NCBI GenBank assembly: GCA_030063045.1
Contig: JAQSEB010000047.1
Location: forward strand, 2,914,001-2,978,000
DNA: 64,000 nucleotides
Source of the DNA: Pratylenchus scribneri
Lineage: Eukaryota > Nematoda > Chromadorea > Rhabditida > Pratylenchidae
Direction: 5' to 3'
The notes beneath the pieces were generated by a model. The model saw only the letters and a program-made list of their open reading frames with translations. It did no database searches and was not told the origin of the DNA. Every line of letters starts with the position of its first letter. Position 1 is the stretch's first letter. Position numbers and translations under genes: made by a program. Below, piece by piece: positions 35,101 to 46,500 of the stretch.

Positions 35101-37312
35101 TTGTGCCAATTCATTCAGCAGTCCACTCCGAATCATTTCATTCGAATCCCAATTCTCATCGAAAATCACTTTTTTGACAATGGAAACACTGTTTGTTCGA
35201 CGAAATTCCTCCTCAAATGCAATCACCCGTTCATAGGCAATTGGCCCATTATTCGTGACAATGGCAATCTTCAAACAAAGAATGGGAATAGCATTTTTGA
35301 ATATTTTTTTGGTGGATTTTTATGACAAATTGGTCGAAATTTTGGTGAAATCATTTCACGGGAATCATAGCTAATAAATATATATAAAGGCGATAAGGCA
35401 TAATTAAAAAGTGGCTTATTAGACTAAATCTTTTGCCTATTTTTTTTACCAATAAAATTGCCATTTTTTGCGCACCTTTTTCCATCCATAATGTTCGACC
35501 AAACGAATCACGGCTTTCGCAATGGAATTTGTGTTCTTTGAGGAAATACGGGCCAATGTTTTGTAAATATTTCGATCCGAAACGGCCGTCGTTGTTGGCA
35601 TATAGGAAATTGCTGAAAATTGAACAAAAATTGTGGGAAAATGTCACTAAAAATGACCAGGAATATTCCAAAATGAACACATTTTGGCAACCGCCTCAAA
35701 TTCTAGAAATTTAAACTTAATGAAAATATTAAAAAAAGTATAGGGCTAACCGGTGGCACAATATGGTCCAAGGAATGCTCGAACTTTCTACAAAAATGGT
35801 GGCGGCATTTTGGCCTTTTACAAAATTTAAAAAAAATGAACCTCTTTATGGTACATTGCCGCGGCCAATGCAACTCCCTCATAGGAATCGCCGCAGGCAG
35901 AAACTGATTGGATACTAAAAAACGAAATGGGAAAAGTTGGATTGAAAAAAATCGACTATCCATTTCCGTTCTACAATATCAATTTGATATCTGATGAGAA
36001 AATTCATAATGAATTTTCAACACCCGAATACCGCACATACCAAATCAAATTTTTAAAATGAATTTTAGTTTTAAATAAATCCTAGCAAATTTTATACAAT
36101 TTTATAGTCCACTGTTTAGAAATTTCGGTGCATTGATTTAAGAGAAAATTGGTCAATTTAATAGAAATTAACAACACTTTTTGTTTTTTTTGGCCATTTT
36201 TTTCTAACTGAATTAATAATTATGATAAAAAAATGGTTTACTGTACCAATTGTCTTCACGAATGAAAAAAAATGCCCCCCAAGAATTCATGTTGTACCGT
36301 ACCCTCCTCCCTATTTCCCTCCACAGCCAATTCTTTCATTTCATAGAAATGAGAAATGACCTGCCCGGGTGGAAAACGAACTCAAAGTCCAGTTCATTGC
36401 CCAAAATGCCTTCGTCAATCAGTGCCAATCTGCTAATTTCCAACACTCGATCACCATTCGGCATTGCACCCTTCAAATTTGAAATGCGCAATTTTGATAA
36501 TTAATTTATCGAAAAACGTAGCAAAACCGCCATTTCATATCTAGGCTATTGTTTTGGCCATACCATAGCTCAACAAAGAAGCAACCAATTTGCGAAGACG
36601 ATATACCATTTGAAAGTCCTAATAAATGTTCTCCAAAAAGTGGCCTTTCTAATTTTTGATAATTTAAAGCAATTTCTAAATAAGCATCTTTTCCTCGAAA
36701 TACTTTGATTTATTATAATTAAAGACATCTTAATTATATAGAATTTAATGAAATTATTTTATTGCCATTTTTTAGAGGACACTTTTGGCATTACACTGGT
36801 CTATGAATATCGCCTTCCAAGATTGGTGATAGCCTCGTTGTGCTATGGCCAAAAGAATGGCTCAAGCATTGGAAATGGAGGTACCGAACCATCTCAATTC
36901 CCACCCCAAAATTTTCCCATTTTTGACTGCTCACCTGTGCTCCAATATGTCCAATTTTGATCACAACTTGGCCATTGACCTCCTTCCTTTGGAATTCTTT
37001 TGGTGTACTTTTTTCCGCCGCCATTGTTGTCTTTGTTGATGTTCCGGTGCTTGTCTCCAATTGTTGGACACCAATCGTTCCATTTTTTGATGCCATCACT
37101 GATATATCACGTTTGACCGCCTTTTTCAGCAAATTTGATGGTGAGAATTCAATTGGTTGCCCAAAAAGGAGCGAATCGGCAAATGCCTTTTGGGCTTCAT
37201 CATTATGGTCCAATGGAATGGGGTGGATATTCCCATTTTTAGCGAATGAATTTGGGCAAAAATAGAAGATAATGAGTAATAAATGCAGAGAAATTGTTTC
37301 AACTTTGAACAT
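26139..37312 (-). CDS. Receptor-type guanylyl cyclase (gcy family)
   Basis: Single-pass receptor cyclase making cGMP, typically in sensory neurons. Signal peptide [16 protein letters not shown] starts at 37312, followed by an unusually long stretch (about 90 residues) before [11 protein letters not shown]. The ligand domain includes [104 protein letters not shown] and [19 protein letters not shown]. The TM helix ([20 protein letters not shown]) is near 30620-30670. The kinase-homology domain has [12 protein letters not shown] and DFGLANML. The linker helix [20 protein letters not shown] leads into the cyclase domain: [63 protein letters not shown], ending [15 protein letters not shown] [10 protein letters not shown]. 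The first metal Asp is Asn (FSNIVGFT). The gene carries three foldback elements and a minisatellite in its introns. Confidence 0.9.
26885..27201. mobile_element. Foldback element family 1, copy B
   Basis: Starts GGCCATTCTTTTGGCC and ends GGCAAAAAGAATGGCC. The arms share GTCCTCTAAAAAGTGG and CCACTTTTTAGAGGAC. It sits in a cyclase-domain intron, with its right end about 35 bases from the exon boundary at 27237. Confidence 0.85.
28368..28532. repeat. Imperfect foldback in a cyclase intron
   Basis: AAAATAATCTTTTTAAGACC at about 28374 is roughly complementary to GTCTTAAAGAAAAATAGATT near 28490, and TGCCG at the left end to CGGCA at the right. A related single arm is visible near 20428-20475. It may be a third, older MITE family. 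Confidence 0.4.
31375..31848 (-). repeat. Minisatellite array 2 (CTTTCCGGAAAG family)
   Basis: About 20 units of the same motif as array 1, in the opposite orientation on the plus strand (AAAACTTTCCGGAAAGAACTTAGA). Shorter 17-18-base units with GAAAATAAAA linkers occur towards 31740-31840. It lies in a guanylyl cyclase intron, immediately beside the exon around 31158-31365. The open frames it creates on both strands are repeat artefacts. Confidence 0.95.
33049..34436 (+). CDS. Secreted galaxin-like protein with paired cysteines, nested in the cyclase gene
   Basis: The start [20 protein letters not shown] is a signal peptide, then a Gln/Pro/Thr-rich spacer. Seven exons are joined at consensus sites: about 33049-33282, 33325-33341, 33385-33444, 33562-33764, 34047-34138, 34189-34436. 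The mature part is a run of CC-doublet modules: [125 protein letters not shown]. Such doublets at 12-18-residue spacing are typical of galaxin/CC-repeat extracellular matrix proteins. It ends in a Pro-rich tail. It lies wholly inside a cyclase intron on the opposite strand. Its role in cuticle or matrix is inferred. Confidence 0.82.
34632..34950. mobile_element. Foldback element family 1, copy C
   Basis: Left arm has GGCCATAGTTCTAGAAG and AAGTCCTAAATGTCCTCTAA. The right arm has TTTTTAGAGGATAGTTTAGG and CAGCTATGGACAAAGGAATT. This is the most diverged copy. It lies in the same cyclase intron as the nested gene. Confidence 0.8.
36547..36860. mobile_element. Foldback element family 1, copy D
   Basis: Left arm GTTTTGGCCATACCATAGCT; right arm ends GCTATGGCCAAAAGAATGG. 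The inner ends TCTCCAAAAAGTGGCC and CCATTTTTTAGAGGACAC are diagnostic. It lies in the first cyclase intron. Confidence 0.85.
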
Positions 37313-40300
37313 TTTGATGCCTTCAAAAATATAAATTAATTTAGCAACAAAATGAATTCATTTTAGAAAATGAATTCGTCGCTTTTATGGAAATAATAAA
37401 TTTAAATAATTAAAATGAATGGAAGAGGATATGGAAATATGGATGCCAGAAATGCCGAATAGTGACTAAATATTTTCCAAGGGGATTTGTGCCATAATCA
37501 TTTTCACATTCCAATATATCCTTCATTTTGCCGTCATTCCCCCATCAAAATTCAGCCTTCAACCTTCGCCCATATTTTCCATGGCACGGCATTTTCTTCA
37601 TCTTTTCGTCTTGTTGTCGGCTTTTCTGTGCTTGCGCACATCAAAATCCCTGACTTACTTTCCTCCTCGCATTCCGGCCCAAAATCTATTTTTGATCGGC
37701 TTATCGCGTCTCCCATAAAAAGAGCCAATTTGTTTGATTAAAATTTTAGTCAATTTCGGCGACATCTAAATCCCCAGCCTTTCTATATACATCCATCATA
37801 AATGATATTTCCATTATTCATTGGCATTTTAAAGGTGCACAATCTACTACAGTAGCCAGGGCCAGGGATTGTGATGAATATTGAAAATGGTAGGCAAAGA
37901 GGATTCGCAATTTTGTGTGCCAATAAATTTTATGGAATTTGACGTCAAATCAAAAGAGGGGTGAATGCATTTTACATTTTAGTTTGTGCTCTGCCCATTG
38001 GTTCATAATAATATTATGCCGATTTATCATGCAAAACGAAAATTAGAGTTGATTTATAAGAAAAAATTATATAAAAATATGAAGTGAAGTGAATCAATTA
38101 TCAGTTTAGACCAAAATAGATGCAATAAAAAAATAGAAAAATTAATTTAAAAATTGCTGCTGGGCTTGGAATAATTTGGAGAAAATCAGGAGAGATTACC
38201 ATAGTTAAAATTCTTTATTAATGCTGTGAAGCGTTTATCTTTATTCCGTTAACTTTCTGAAATGAAACACAAACATTAAAACTTACCCGAAAGAACAAAA
38301 CTTTCCGGAAAGAACTTAGATTAAAACTTTCTGGAAAGAAAAATAAACTTTCCGGAAAGAACTTAGAATTAAAACTTTCCGGAAAGAAAAATAAACTTTC
38401 CGGAAAGAACTTAGAATTAAAACTTTCCGGAAAGAAAAATAAACTTTCCGGAAAGAACTTAGATTAAAACTTTCCGGAAAGAAAAATACTTTCCGGAAAG
38501 AACTTAGATTAAAACTTTCCGGAAAGAACTTAGAATTAAAACTTTCCGGAAAGAACTTAGATTAAAACTTTCCGGAAAGAACTTAGATTTAAAACTTTCC
38601 GGAAAGAACTTAGATTAAAACTTTCCGGAAAGAAAAATAAACTTTCCGGAAAGAACTTAGAATTAAAACTTTCCGGAAAGAAAAATAAACATTCCGGAAT
38701 GAAATATAAAACTTTCATCAATGAAAATTAAAACTTTTGGGAAAATACAAAAAAATGATTAAAAATTGGAAGGCGACTCTTTTCATTCATCTATCCGTCA
38801 TTCAGGATATTATTTTAAAATTATTTTTTGAAAAAATCGTCTGGCCTAATCAAAATATAAAAAATATTTCCATTTTGTTTCTTCATTTATGAATTTGGCA
38901 CCCATCTCCAAAAAATTACTAATTTATTTCATGAATCCGCACAGTCGATCCAACACATCCTCAAAATTTTTTTTCCATTTTTTATATTTTCCCATCAAAT
39001 AGTATAACCATTTTTGGCCTCTTTCCCATTGTCGACCATGCGCAACTGATCCTCCACCCCATCCATACTCTCCATCATATTTTGTGGGAATATATTGGCA
39101 ATAACAGGACGGATTAAGGGCCAATTCGCCCAAATTCCATCCCCCTTGCGATGTATTTCTCCAACCAATTTCATTTTCCATACAATTCCTCCCAACTTAA
39201 CATTTTTAATTGCCAAATTGATCATTTCATAAATTTTTTTTTCTCAAAAAATGTCCAAAATTATGTTTATAGTTCCTTATTTTCCCCCAGCCTCAACCAT
39301 TAAGATTCCAATTATACCCTCTTTCCTTTCATTCGGCCAATAGTACATTCAAAACATTCTTAAAAGGAACCCATTAATCCCAAAATTGCTCCATGTTTTC
39401 AACCACTTTTCCCAACCTCGATGAATCGCCTACCATCATCAAAAAATCCTCCGAATATCCAAAATCCAATTCAATTTAAACCATTTTCCCTTCGCCTCTC
39501 GCCCACTGCGTTTTTTAATTCAATTTGTATGCAACCATCGCCACTGCTGATCCTTCATTAATCCTCCCAAACAATCGGAAATCCCTGGATTCAAAAAACC
39601 TTCCCATTTATTTTTGTTGTTGATTTCATCGTTGTCGAAAACATCATCGTCAATCGTCATGCCACCCGCAAATCCCATCAAATTCCTCACATCTAATAAC
39701 CAATTTTGTCCACGCAATTCGTCGCCATTCTCGCCAATTCATTTCCACACCAATTTCCCTCAATAAAATTCATTACAATTTTTGCTTTCTTCCCAGTCTT
39801 TTCCCATTTCCAAATTTGTCGGCTGCCCCATAAAAAGTGAGTAAATGCCAGCCAATTTTATGTTGGTCTCTCGACTGTCCCCGCCGATGGGCAACAAGTT
39901 TTTTCCTCTTTTCACACCCAAAATGGTCCCAACCCCAATTTTGGCTCCTAATTGCCCAAATGGCCCATTTTATGCAAAAATTTTTCCTTCCCTCTTTCCA
40001 AACAAAATTGGCACCCTTTCCCCCTCGGTTTTCGGCGGCCAATAAAAAGAGGGAAGGAAAGCAAAAAGGAATTCGGCGAAAATGGGCGAAAAGGTGCTCT
40101 AAAAGAGGCCGCCTTTTTCTTCCATACGAAGGCGAAGAATCAAGCATACAACGGAAAATGGGCGAAACCCAATTTGGCATAATAATGCACAATGGATGCT
40201 TCAAATTTAAAATAATTCACAATTGCTTAAAATGCATATAAATGCGCATTCATTTATTGAGAATTCACTCTATTTATTGCTGCTGAAGAAGAGATTGGAG

Positions 40301-41797
40301 AAAGCCAACGGCAAAGAGTGCCAAAAAATAGAAAAAGGTTGAAGGAAGGGAAATGGCTCAAAAAGAAAAAAGACCAAATTCCCATTGCTGAATGAGGCCA
40401 ATCAAATTAAAGTGTCAGTAACACAAATGGGGTCTCTGATTCGTTGTATTGCCGGATGCGCAAAAACTACCATAAAAGGAGAGGGTGGGATGGCCGGTGA
40501 AGATGATGATCCTCTTCCACTTCCTCCCAAACTCAAGGCCATTTTTCGTGCCCTACTAAACTAGCAGCTGTTTCGCGCCTTTTGCTACCAGCCACCTCAA
40601 ATTGGCGCCCACGCCACACACATTTAATGTTCCAAAAAATTGAATACAACAGAAGAAGCCTTTCCCCATGAAATTCCCACCAAACCATTCCATCCATAGC
40701 CCCCTTCATTCCATCCTCTTTTTCCGGTGTCAACAATTCATGCTTTCTCCAAACATGTCATTTTGTGTGAAACTTTTTCCTGAATCCCGATTTCTTCTAT
40801 CCAATTTATGATAATTTCTTTCCATTTTGCAATGATTCCATCAAATAAATACAAGCTCAAAATTTTCAGTTAACAATTCGCTTTTTTCGGGCACTTGGCA
40901 TTTTTAACCCTCTCAGTTTAATATGCTTCAACGTGCCAATGGCCAATAAATCCATTTATTTTGCCTTGATCCAATCAAATATCCCTTTCCAAAATTCCAT
41001 ATCCCATCCACTAATTTTCAATCATTCCCGATCCATTCCTCCTTTTGTATTATTGTCGCCACAATTGTTCTCCTCCTCTTCCCATTCCTTCCTTCCTATT
41101 CCCCTCCCAATCCTCTCCATTCCGTGCCCTTCCGCCATTTAAGCTTTAAGGAAGGAAAAGGAAGAATGGCAGCACCGGAGGGGAAGGAGTTGAGCAATTG
41201 TTTGGGAAGGATCCGTGGGGCCGCAAAATGGGCAATGTTGTGGGAATTGGTGGGAAAGAAAATGGAGGGTCAAAATAGGGCATATATCCACAGCATTCAA
41301 AAATGTTGGTGGTGGTGCGCCTGAATGTTGAGAAGGGGAATTCTCCGAGAATTTTTAATTGCATACTGACACCCACAATTCCATTTGAGGAATTGAATGA
41401 GAGCAAGGATTATACGGGGGAAGGTGGTGGTATTGTTTTTAGTGGCACATTTTTGATACTCCCCCCATCCATTTAGGCGCATTTCAAAAAAAGATTTTAT
41501 ACTCAATATTAGCGCATTTTGGAGTCTATTCAAATTTTTAGCTCACTTTCGACTAGCCAATTTGGCATTCTCTTCATCAATGTCCCTAAGAATAAGAATG
41601 CTATGACCAATTCCCCATTCCTAATTTGGAGTGCCACATTTGGCCGCATAAATCCCATTTGCCTCAAGGCTAATACTCTTTGGCCAATTCAACTCTCAAA
41701 TTGGCATTCCCAATTCCTCTCCATAAAATGTGCCATATTCTCATTGCCAACAAATAAAATTATCCACAAATTTTAATTTTTGCTAGATTCTCCAAAA
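37313..41797. other. Long unassigned region upstream of the cyclase, partly coding-like
   Basis: About 4.5 kb with a minisatellite at 38272-38735 and no confident gene. On the minus strand, protein-like frames occur at about 39530-39720 (GQNWLLDVRNLMGF, DDDVFDNDEINNKNKWEGFL), 39385-39480 (FGYSEDFLMMVGD, GKVVENMEQFWD) and 38990-39185 (GIWANWPLIRPVIANIFPQN). They may be exons of one diverged gene, but splice links were not convincing. The 39770-40250 and 40400-41400 stretches are GC-richer with long open frames on both strands and no domain. The cyclase promoter should lie just right of 37312. Confidence 0.35.
38272..38735 (-). repeat. Minisatellite array 3 (CTTTCCGGAAAG family)
   Basis: About 22 units in the same orientation as array 2. 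Two linker types alternate: AACTTAGATTAAAA and AAAATAAA. It is the only one of the three arrays not inside an assigned gene, about 1 kb upstream of the cyclase start. Confidence 0.95.
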
Positions 41798-42282
41798 ATG
41801 CCAAAAGCCACATTTTTTTCAATTCCTTCTTTTATTCTTTTAATTGGCCTTTTCCCTCGCACCTCTTTGCCCATTCAATGCTATTCTGGCAATCAATTCT
41901 CAATCATCGAATGTCCAAGCCTTTATTGCATCAAACAAACATTGGGATTGGATACGGTATCGAATAATTTCTACAGTATTCCTTTTATCATTTTTGCCTT
42001 ATAGGTTCGTTATTGTGATGGCACTGGCGTCTCCTCAATTTGCTCCACATATCGAATTAGTGATTCATGCCAGAATGTGCCAAATTTGGTGAGCAAATTT
42101 TTAATAATTTTAAAATTAATTAATATTTTTCCCAAATTTAGGGCTACATTTGCTGTTGTGCGGATCAATTATGCAATTCAAGCCTCAAATCCAGCATTCC
42201 CATTAATAAATTTGCATTGACTTTCGGCAGCTTTATCTTTATTTGGCTGCTTGGAATTGTCAGAAATAAATTGGTGGAATAG
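41798..42282 (+). CDS. LU/Ly6-like cysteine-rich, GPI-anchor candidate
   Basis: Three exons (about 41798-41955, 42004-42090, 42142-42282). The signal peptide is FFSIPSFILLIGLFPRTSLP. The mature part is about 75 residues: IQCYSGNQFSIIECPSLYCI, RYCDGTGVSSICSTYRISDS, CQNVPNLGYICCCADQLCNS. The final CC-x-x-D-x-C-N pattern is the hallmark of Ly6/uPAR-type three-finger folds. The C-terminus (FALTFGSFIFIWLLGIV) is a hydrophobic helix with a short tail, as in GPI-anchored or single-pass members. Nematodes have many such proteins, some modulating nicotinic receptors or sensory function. No specific orthologue can be named. Confidence 0.75.
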
Positions 42283-43516
42283 ATGGAAAAGCATTAAAAT
42301 CCATTTTCGCCTATATTATGAATTTTTTAATATATTTTTGCTCAAATTTTTGAGAAATTTTTATCAAATTTTTAATTTAGGATGTTTAAAAATCAATTTC
42401 ATTTAATTAAAATGTATTTAATTTTTATTGCAAATTAATAAATTAATTTGGTAAAAAGTTGAATTAAATTTGCACTTTCTCCTTCAAAAAAGATTACCCC
42501 AATGATTTTATGGAATGATTAACCCTTTTTTATTAAATGATAAAAAAGCTGAAATCGGCGAATCATTCAACAATTTGCTTCTTCATTTGATAGAATTCCC
42601 CCTCCACACCCTCTATTCATCTTTTCAAATAAATTTTCAATAGCTTTTCAATTCATCAATTAGCAATATAATATGTTGGCGGCCTCTTCCATTCATTTTA
42701 GAGCAAACATTTAATTCCAATGTCCAATTGATTGCATCAAAAATTGAACTTTTTTTGTGAAATTCGATCATTACAACATCCCAGACATTACAATTTTATA
42801 TTCAAAGGTAGGAAATAAAATTTAAAAAAAAAATGTAAAAATGTTAAATAGTTGAATAAAATTGCCTAAAATTGAATGAAAATATTTTTTGTTCTTTGCC
42901 TTTGCCTAAAAATTCAAATAATGGAAAATTCGCAATTTTATTGTTTTTAAATGACATTTTATCCCAAACAAAATAACAAACAAAAAATATGGAAATTTTT
43001 GAAATTGTTTTTGCCGTATCCGTATTTCAATTCAACCCTTCAACGCTTAAATTAACACTTAAACCAAACCATAAAGCGGGACAAAACACATTTTCAATAA
43101 TAATGATCGCACAGCTTTTTAGAAAATTGGACTAATCCAATTATTATTGTTCGGCGTGGGTGACTTTTATTTATCCGAAAATTCCTCCCATACTTTTTAT
43201 CGTTTTTATTTACGATTAAAAAATATACATTTTTATTGATGTGTTGTTTACTAAATTCATCTTCGAATTCTAATAATTCCCTGAAAACTCGGATAATGAA
43301 AAGATTAAAATTCCTATTTTTTTGTTTGTTGTTTTTAGTTTCCGATTATTTATGTTGACAATGTTCCGGGTTGTAAAATTTTTATTATTAGATGAAAAAA
43401 AAAGAATATCCCGATCCCCAAACCCCAACCATAGATAAGCCAACCTCAATACTTTCCATTAAATCTTTTCCATTCCATAAAATTTATATATAAAATAATT
43501 TTATTTTTATTTTCAG
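42283..43516. other. Intergenic region upstream of TRPM exons
   Basis: Very AT-rich, about 1.2 kb, with no coding frame recognised. A 5' exon and promoter of the TRPM gene probably lie here but cannot be placed. Confidence 0.4.
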
Positions 43517-46500
43517 ATTCATTGTCAGATTCGAAGGATATTTAAATTCGGAGGAAGTCGATGCGAATATCCAGCAATTTACAATGCAAGAAGATCGTCA
43601 ATTTGAAAAGGTTTTTAAATGAATGAAAATAGATAAGAAATATTTATATTATTTTTATTTATCAAAACTGCTGATTTATATAGCGATAGATAGGGCATTT
43701 TTTTGATAAGACTCGGTACTCAAAAAAAGTAAATAAACAAATCTACATTTAAATCAATAATTTTTATATTTATTTATCATTTTAGCAGCTCGACAAAATT
43801 GATGAACAAATGGCAAATGAATCTGACTCGCTCGTACCAAATGCCATTCCATGCGGTCAATACCAGGCAATTGAACCAAAAACAACAATTCAACTTGATG
43901 ACATCGACGAAAATGATGAGACAAATCCAACGCAACGAAGGAAAAAACAACGAAGAAGGAAAAGGATGCGATACCTTTCACAGGGTTAATCAAATCAAAA
44001 TTGATGAAAATTATTTTAAAAAATTTAGGGAGCACTGGAGGACACCTTTGTTCACGCAGACCAACATTTTCGGCTAAAGTTAGCAAACGAAGTCGACGCC
44101 ATCAACTTTGTGGACCAACGGCACCACCTCGGCATGTTCATGTTACGGATTGGCGAGAAATGTTGGAAATAACGAGGCGACATGATGAGGGCGAAAATGC
44201 ACCATTAGCCGTGCAACCGATGCATAGATCCGAGGAAAATTTAGAGGATTTGGGAGGAGGAGAAGAATTGAGGGCAGTGGAAACGGTATGAAAAAGGGAG
44301 GATTGGATTAATTTTTTAATTTAAATTAGATTGATGATAAATTTCCATCCACCGGTTCATTGCACCAATTGGGCGGGAATGGAGGAGGAAAAGACTTACG
44401 GGAACATGAATTAGCAAGAATGCGTTTTTTGAGCGGCGGCTCTTCCTTACAATGTGATTGGATCGAGCAAAATTTTTGCAAAAGAGAATGCATTCAATTT
44501 GTTGGATCATCGCGCGATTCAAACAAGTTGGGAATTTTAATTAAACAATTTCAAGAAATTACCAAAAAATTGAAAAAATAAAAGACAATTTTCTTTTATA
44601 GATAAAAAAAAGTTCGAATGTGGTTTTTTGATGAAATTTCCGTCTAAAAAACACAGAAATTTTCATTTTTTCCGATTACCCCCTTCCTCTATGAAAATAT
44701 TTATGGTTTCTACATCTTTTAAACTACTTAATTAAAAAATTAATAGATGCGGCTGTGGTCGATATCAAAATCAACATGTAATGGGTGTAATGAAACAAGG
44801 CTATCAACCGCATGAAATACACTCAAAACGATGGAGCATTCAAAAACATACAACATTGGCCCCAACGGACGCATATGGAACATTGGAATTTCAAGGTTAA
44901 GACATAATTAATTGGAAATTTGATTGATAAAATGATTGTAAAACTAATTAAAAATTATTTATCAAAAATCAAATTAATTTTGCACTAAATTTAAAGGTGG
45001 CCCTCATCCATTCAAGGCCCAATATATTCGATTCAGTTTTGACTCCGATCCAGCCGATATAATGTGTTTATTTGAGCATATTTGGCAAATTGAACCACCA
45101 AAATTGATCATCACAATCCACGGGGGAATCACAAATTTTGAGTAAGAAAAAATTAAAAAATTTAATTCAAATAAAATTAATATTTTAGTCTTCAACCAAA
45201 ATTGGCGAGGGTATTCCGAAAAGGCCTACTGAAAGCGGCACGCACTACCGGTGCATGGATTTTCACTTCCGGCATCAATGCGGGTGTAGTTCGTCAAGTG
45301 GCCGCGGCATTGGAAAGTGCAATCCCCTCATCAAAATCGAACAAAATTGTCAGTGTTGGAATTGCCCCTTGGGGCCTATTGAAGAGGAGGGAGGATTTCA
45401 TTGGACGGGACAAAGTTGTGCTTTATCATCCTCAAAGTTTTCCACCAAAATCGCGATTTGCCGTCCTCAACAATCGACATTCATTTTTCCTGCTTGTCGA
45501 CAATGGAACAATTGGAAGGTGGGCGGAAAATAATTTTTGAATAATGAAAATATTTATTTTCGAAAACAGTATTTTAATTAATGCAAAAAATTGTAACTGA
45601 TTAGAAGTTTATCCTAGACCAATAAACCATATAGGTACCTTTTTGAGATATCTCATCCAAAAGCATTAAATTTGGTTTGGGTTTAATCAATTTTAAAATA
45701 GTTTTGAACCATTAAACCAAATTTGGTTTAAATCGTTTAATACCCTTTAATTGTGACCAAACCATAACAAATTATATACCATTCAATGCGTCTTGACCCA
45801 GCTCTATCCAATTTTGGGTATATAATTTGTGAATATAGAACAAACCCTCCTTAATATTTTGGCATTAATGCTCTCTTTTTTTTCGAAAATTTCAACATTT
45901 TTTGACAATTATCTTTTTAAATAATAAATTAAATTAATGGAATATATTCATTTTAGATATGGTGCCGATATAATTCTTCGACGGCGACTTGAATCCTATA
46001 TTGCGGAGAAACAAAAAATTGGGAGTGGAAATCGTTCAGTGCCAGTGGTTTGTGTTGTTCTCGAAGGGGGCACTTGCACAATTCGAACAGTTTTGGATTA
46101 TGTGACAACGTAAATTTAAATTAAATCAGTTTAATTGAAATAATTAATTTAATTTTAAAGAATCCCAAAAGTGCCGGTGGTGATTTGCGATGGAAGTGGG
46201 CGAGCTTCGGATTTGCTTGCATTTGCCCATCAATATGTTCAGGAAGATGGGTCAGTTTTGTGGATGGGGGTGAGGATTAATTGCCAAATGCATCAGCCAT
46301 TAAGAAAGTGTGATTAGATATTTTTGAACAGTTGTTTTCGTTGTCATGGGAATATATTTGGGGGAGATGGGGGCGCCAAAAAAAACTTTTAATAAATTGT
46401 GAAGAAAATTGGAAAACATAAATTTAATTGAAATGAATAATTTATAAAATTATTTTAATATATCTTAAAGTGGATGGTTACTTTAATAAAATAAAAAAGA

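Noticed and set aside
39773..40250. Long open frames on both strands (143 and 134 residues)
   Set aside because: Both strands are open because of base composition; neither has a domain, and signals for splicing or start are weak.
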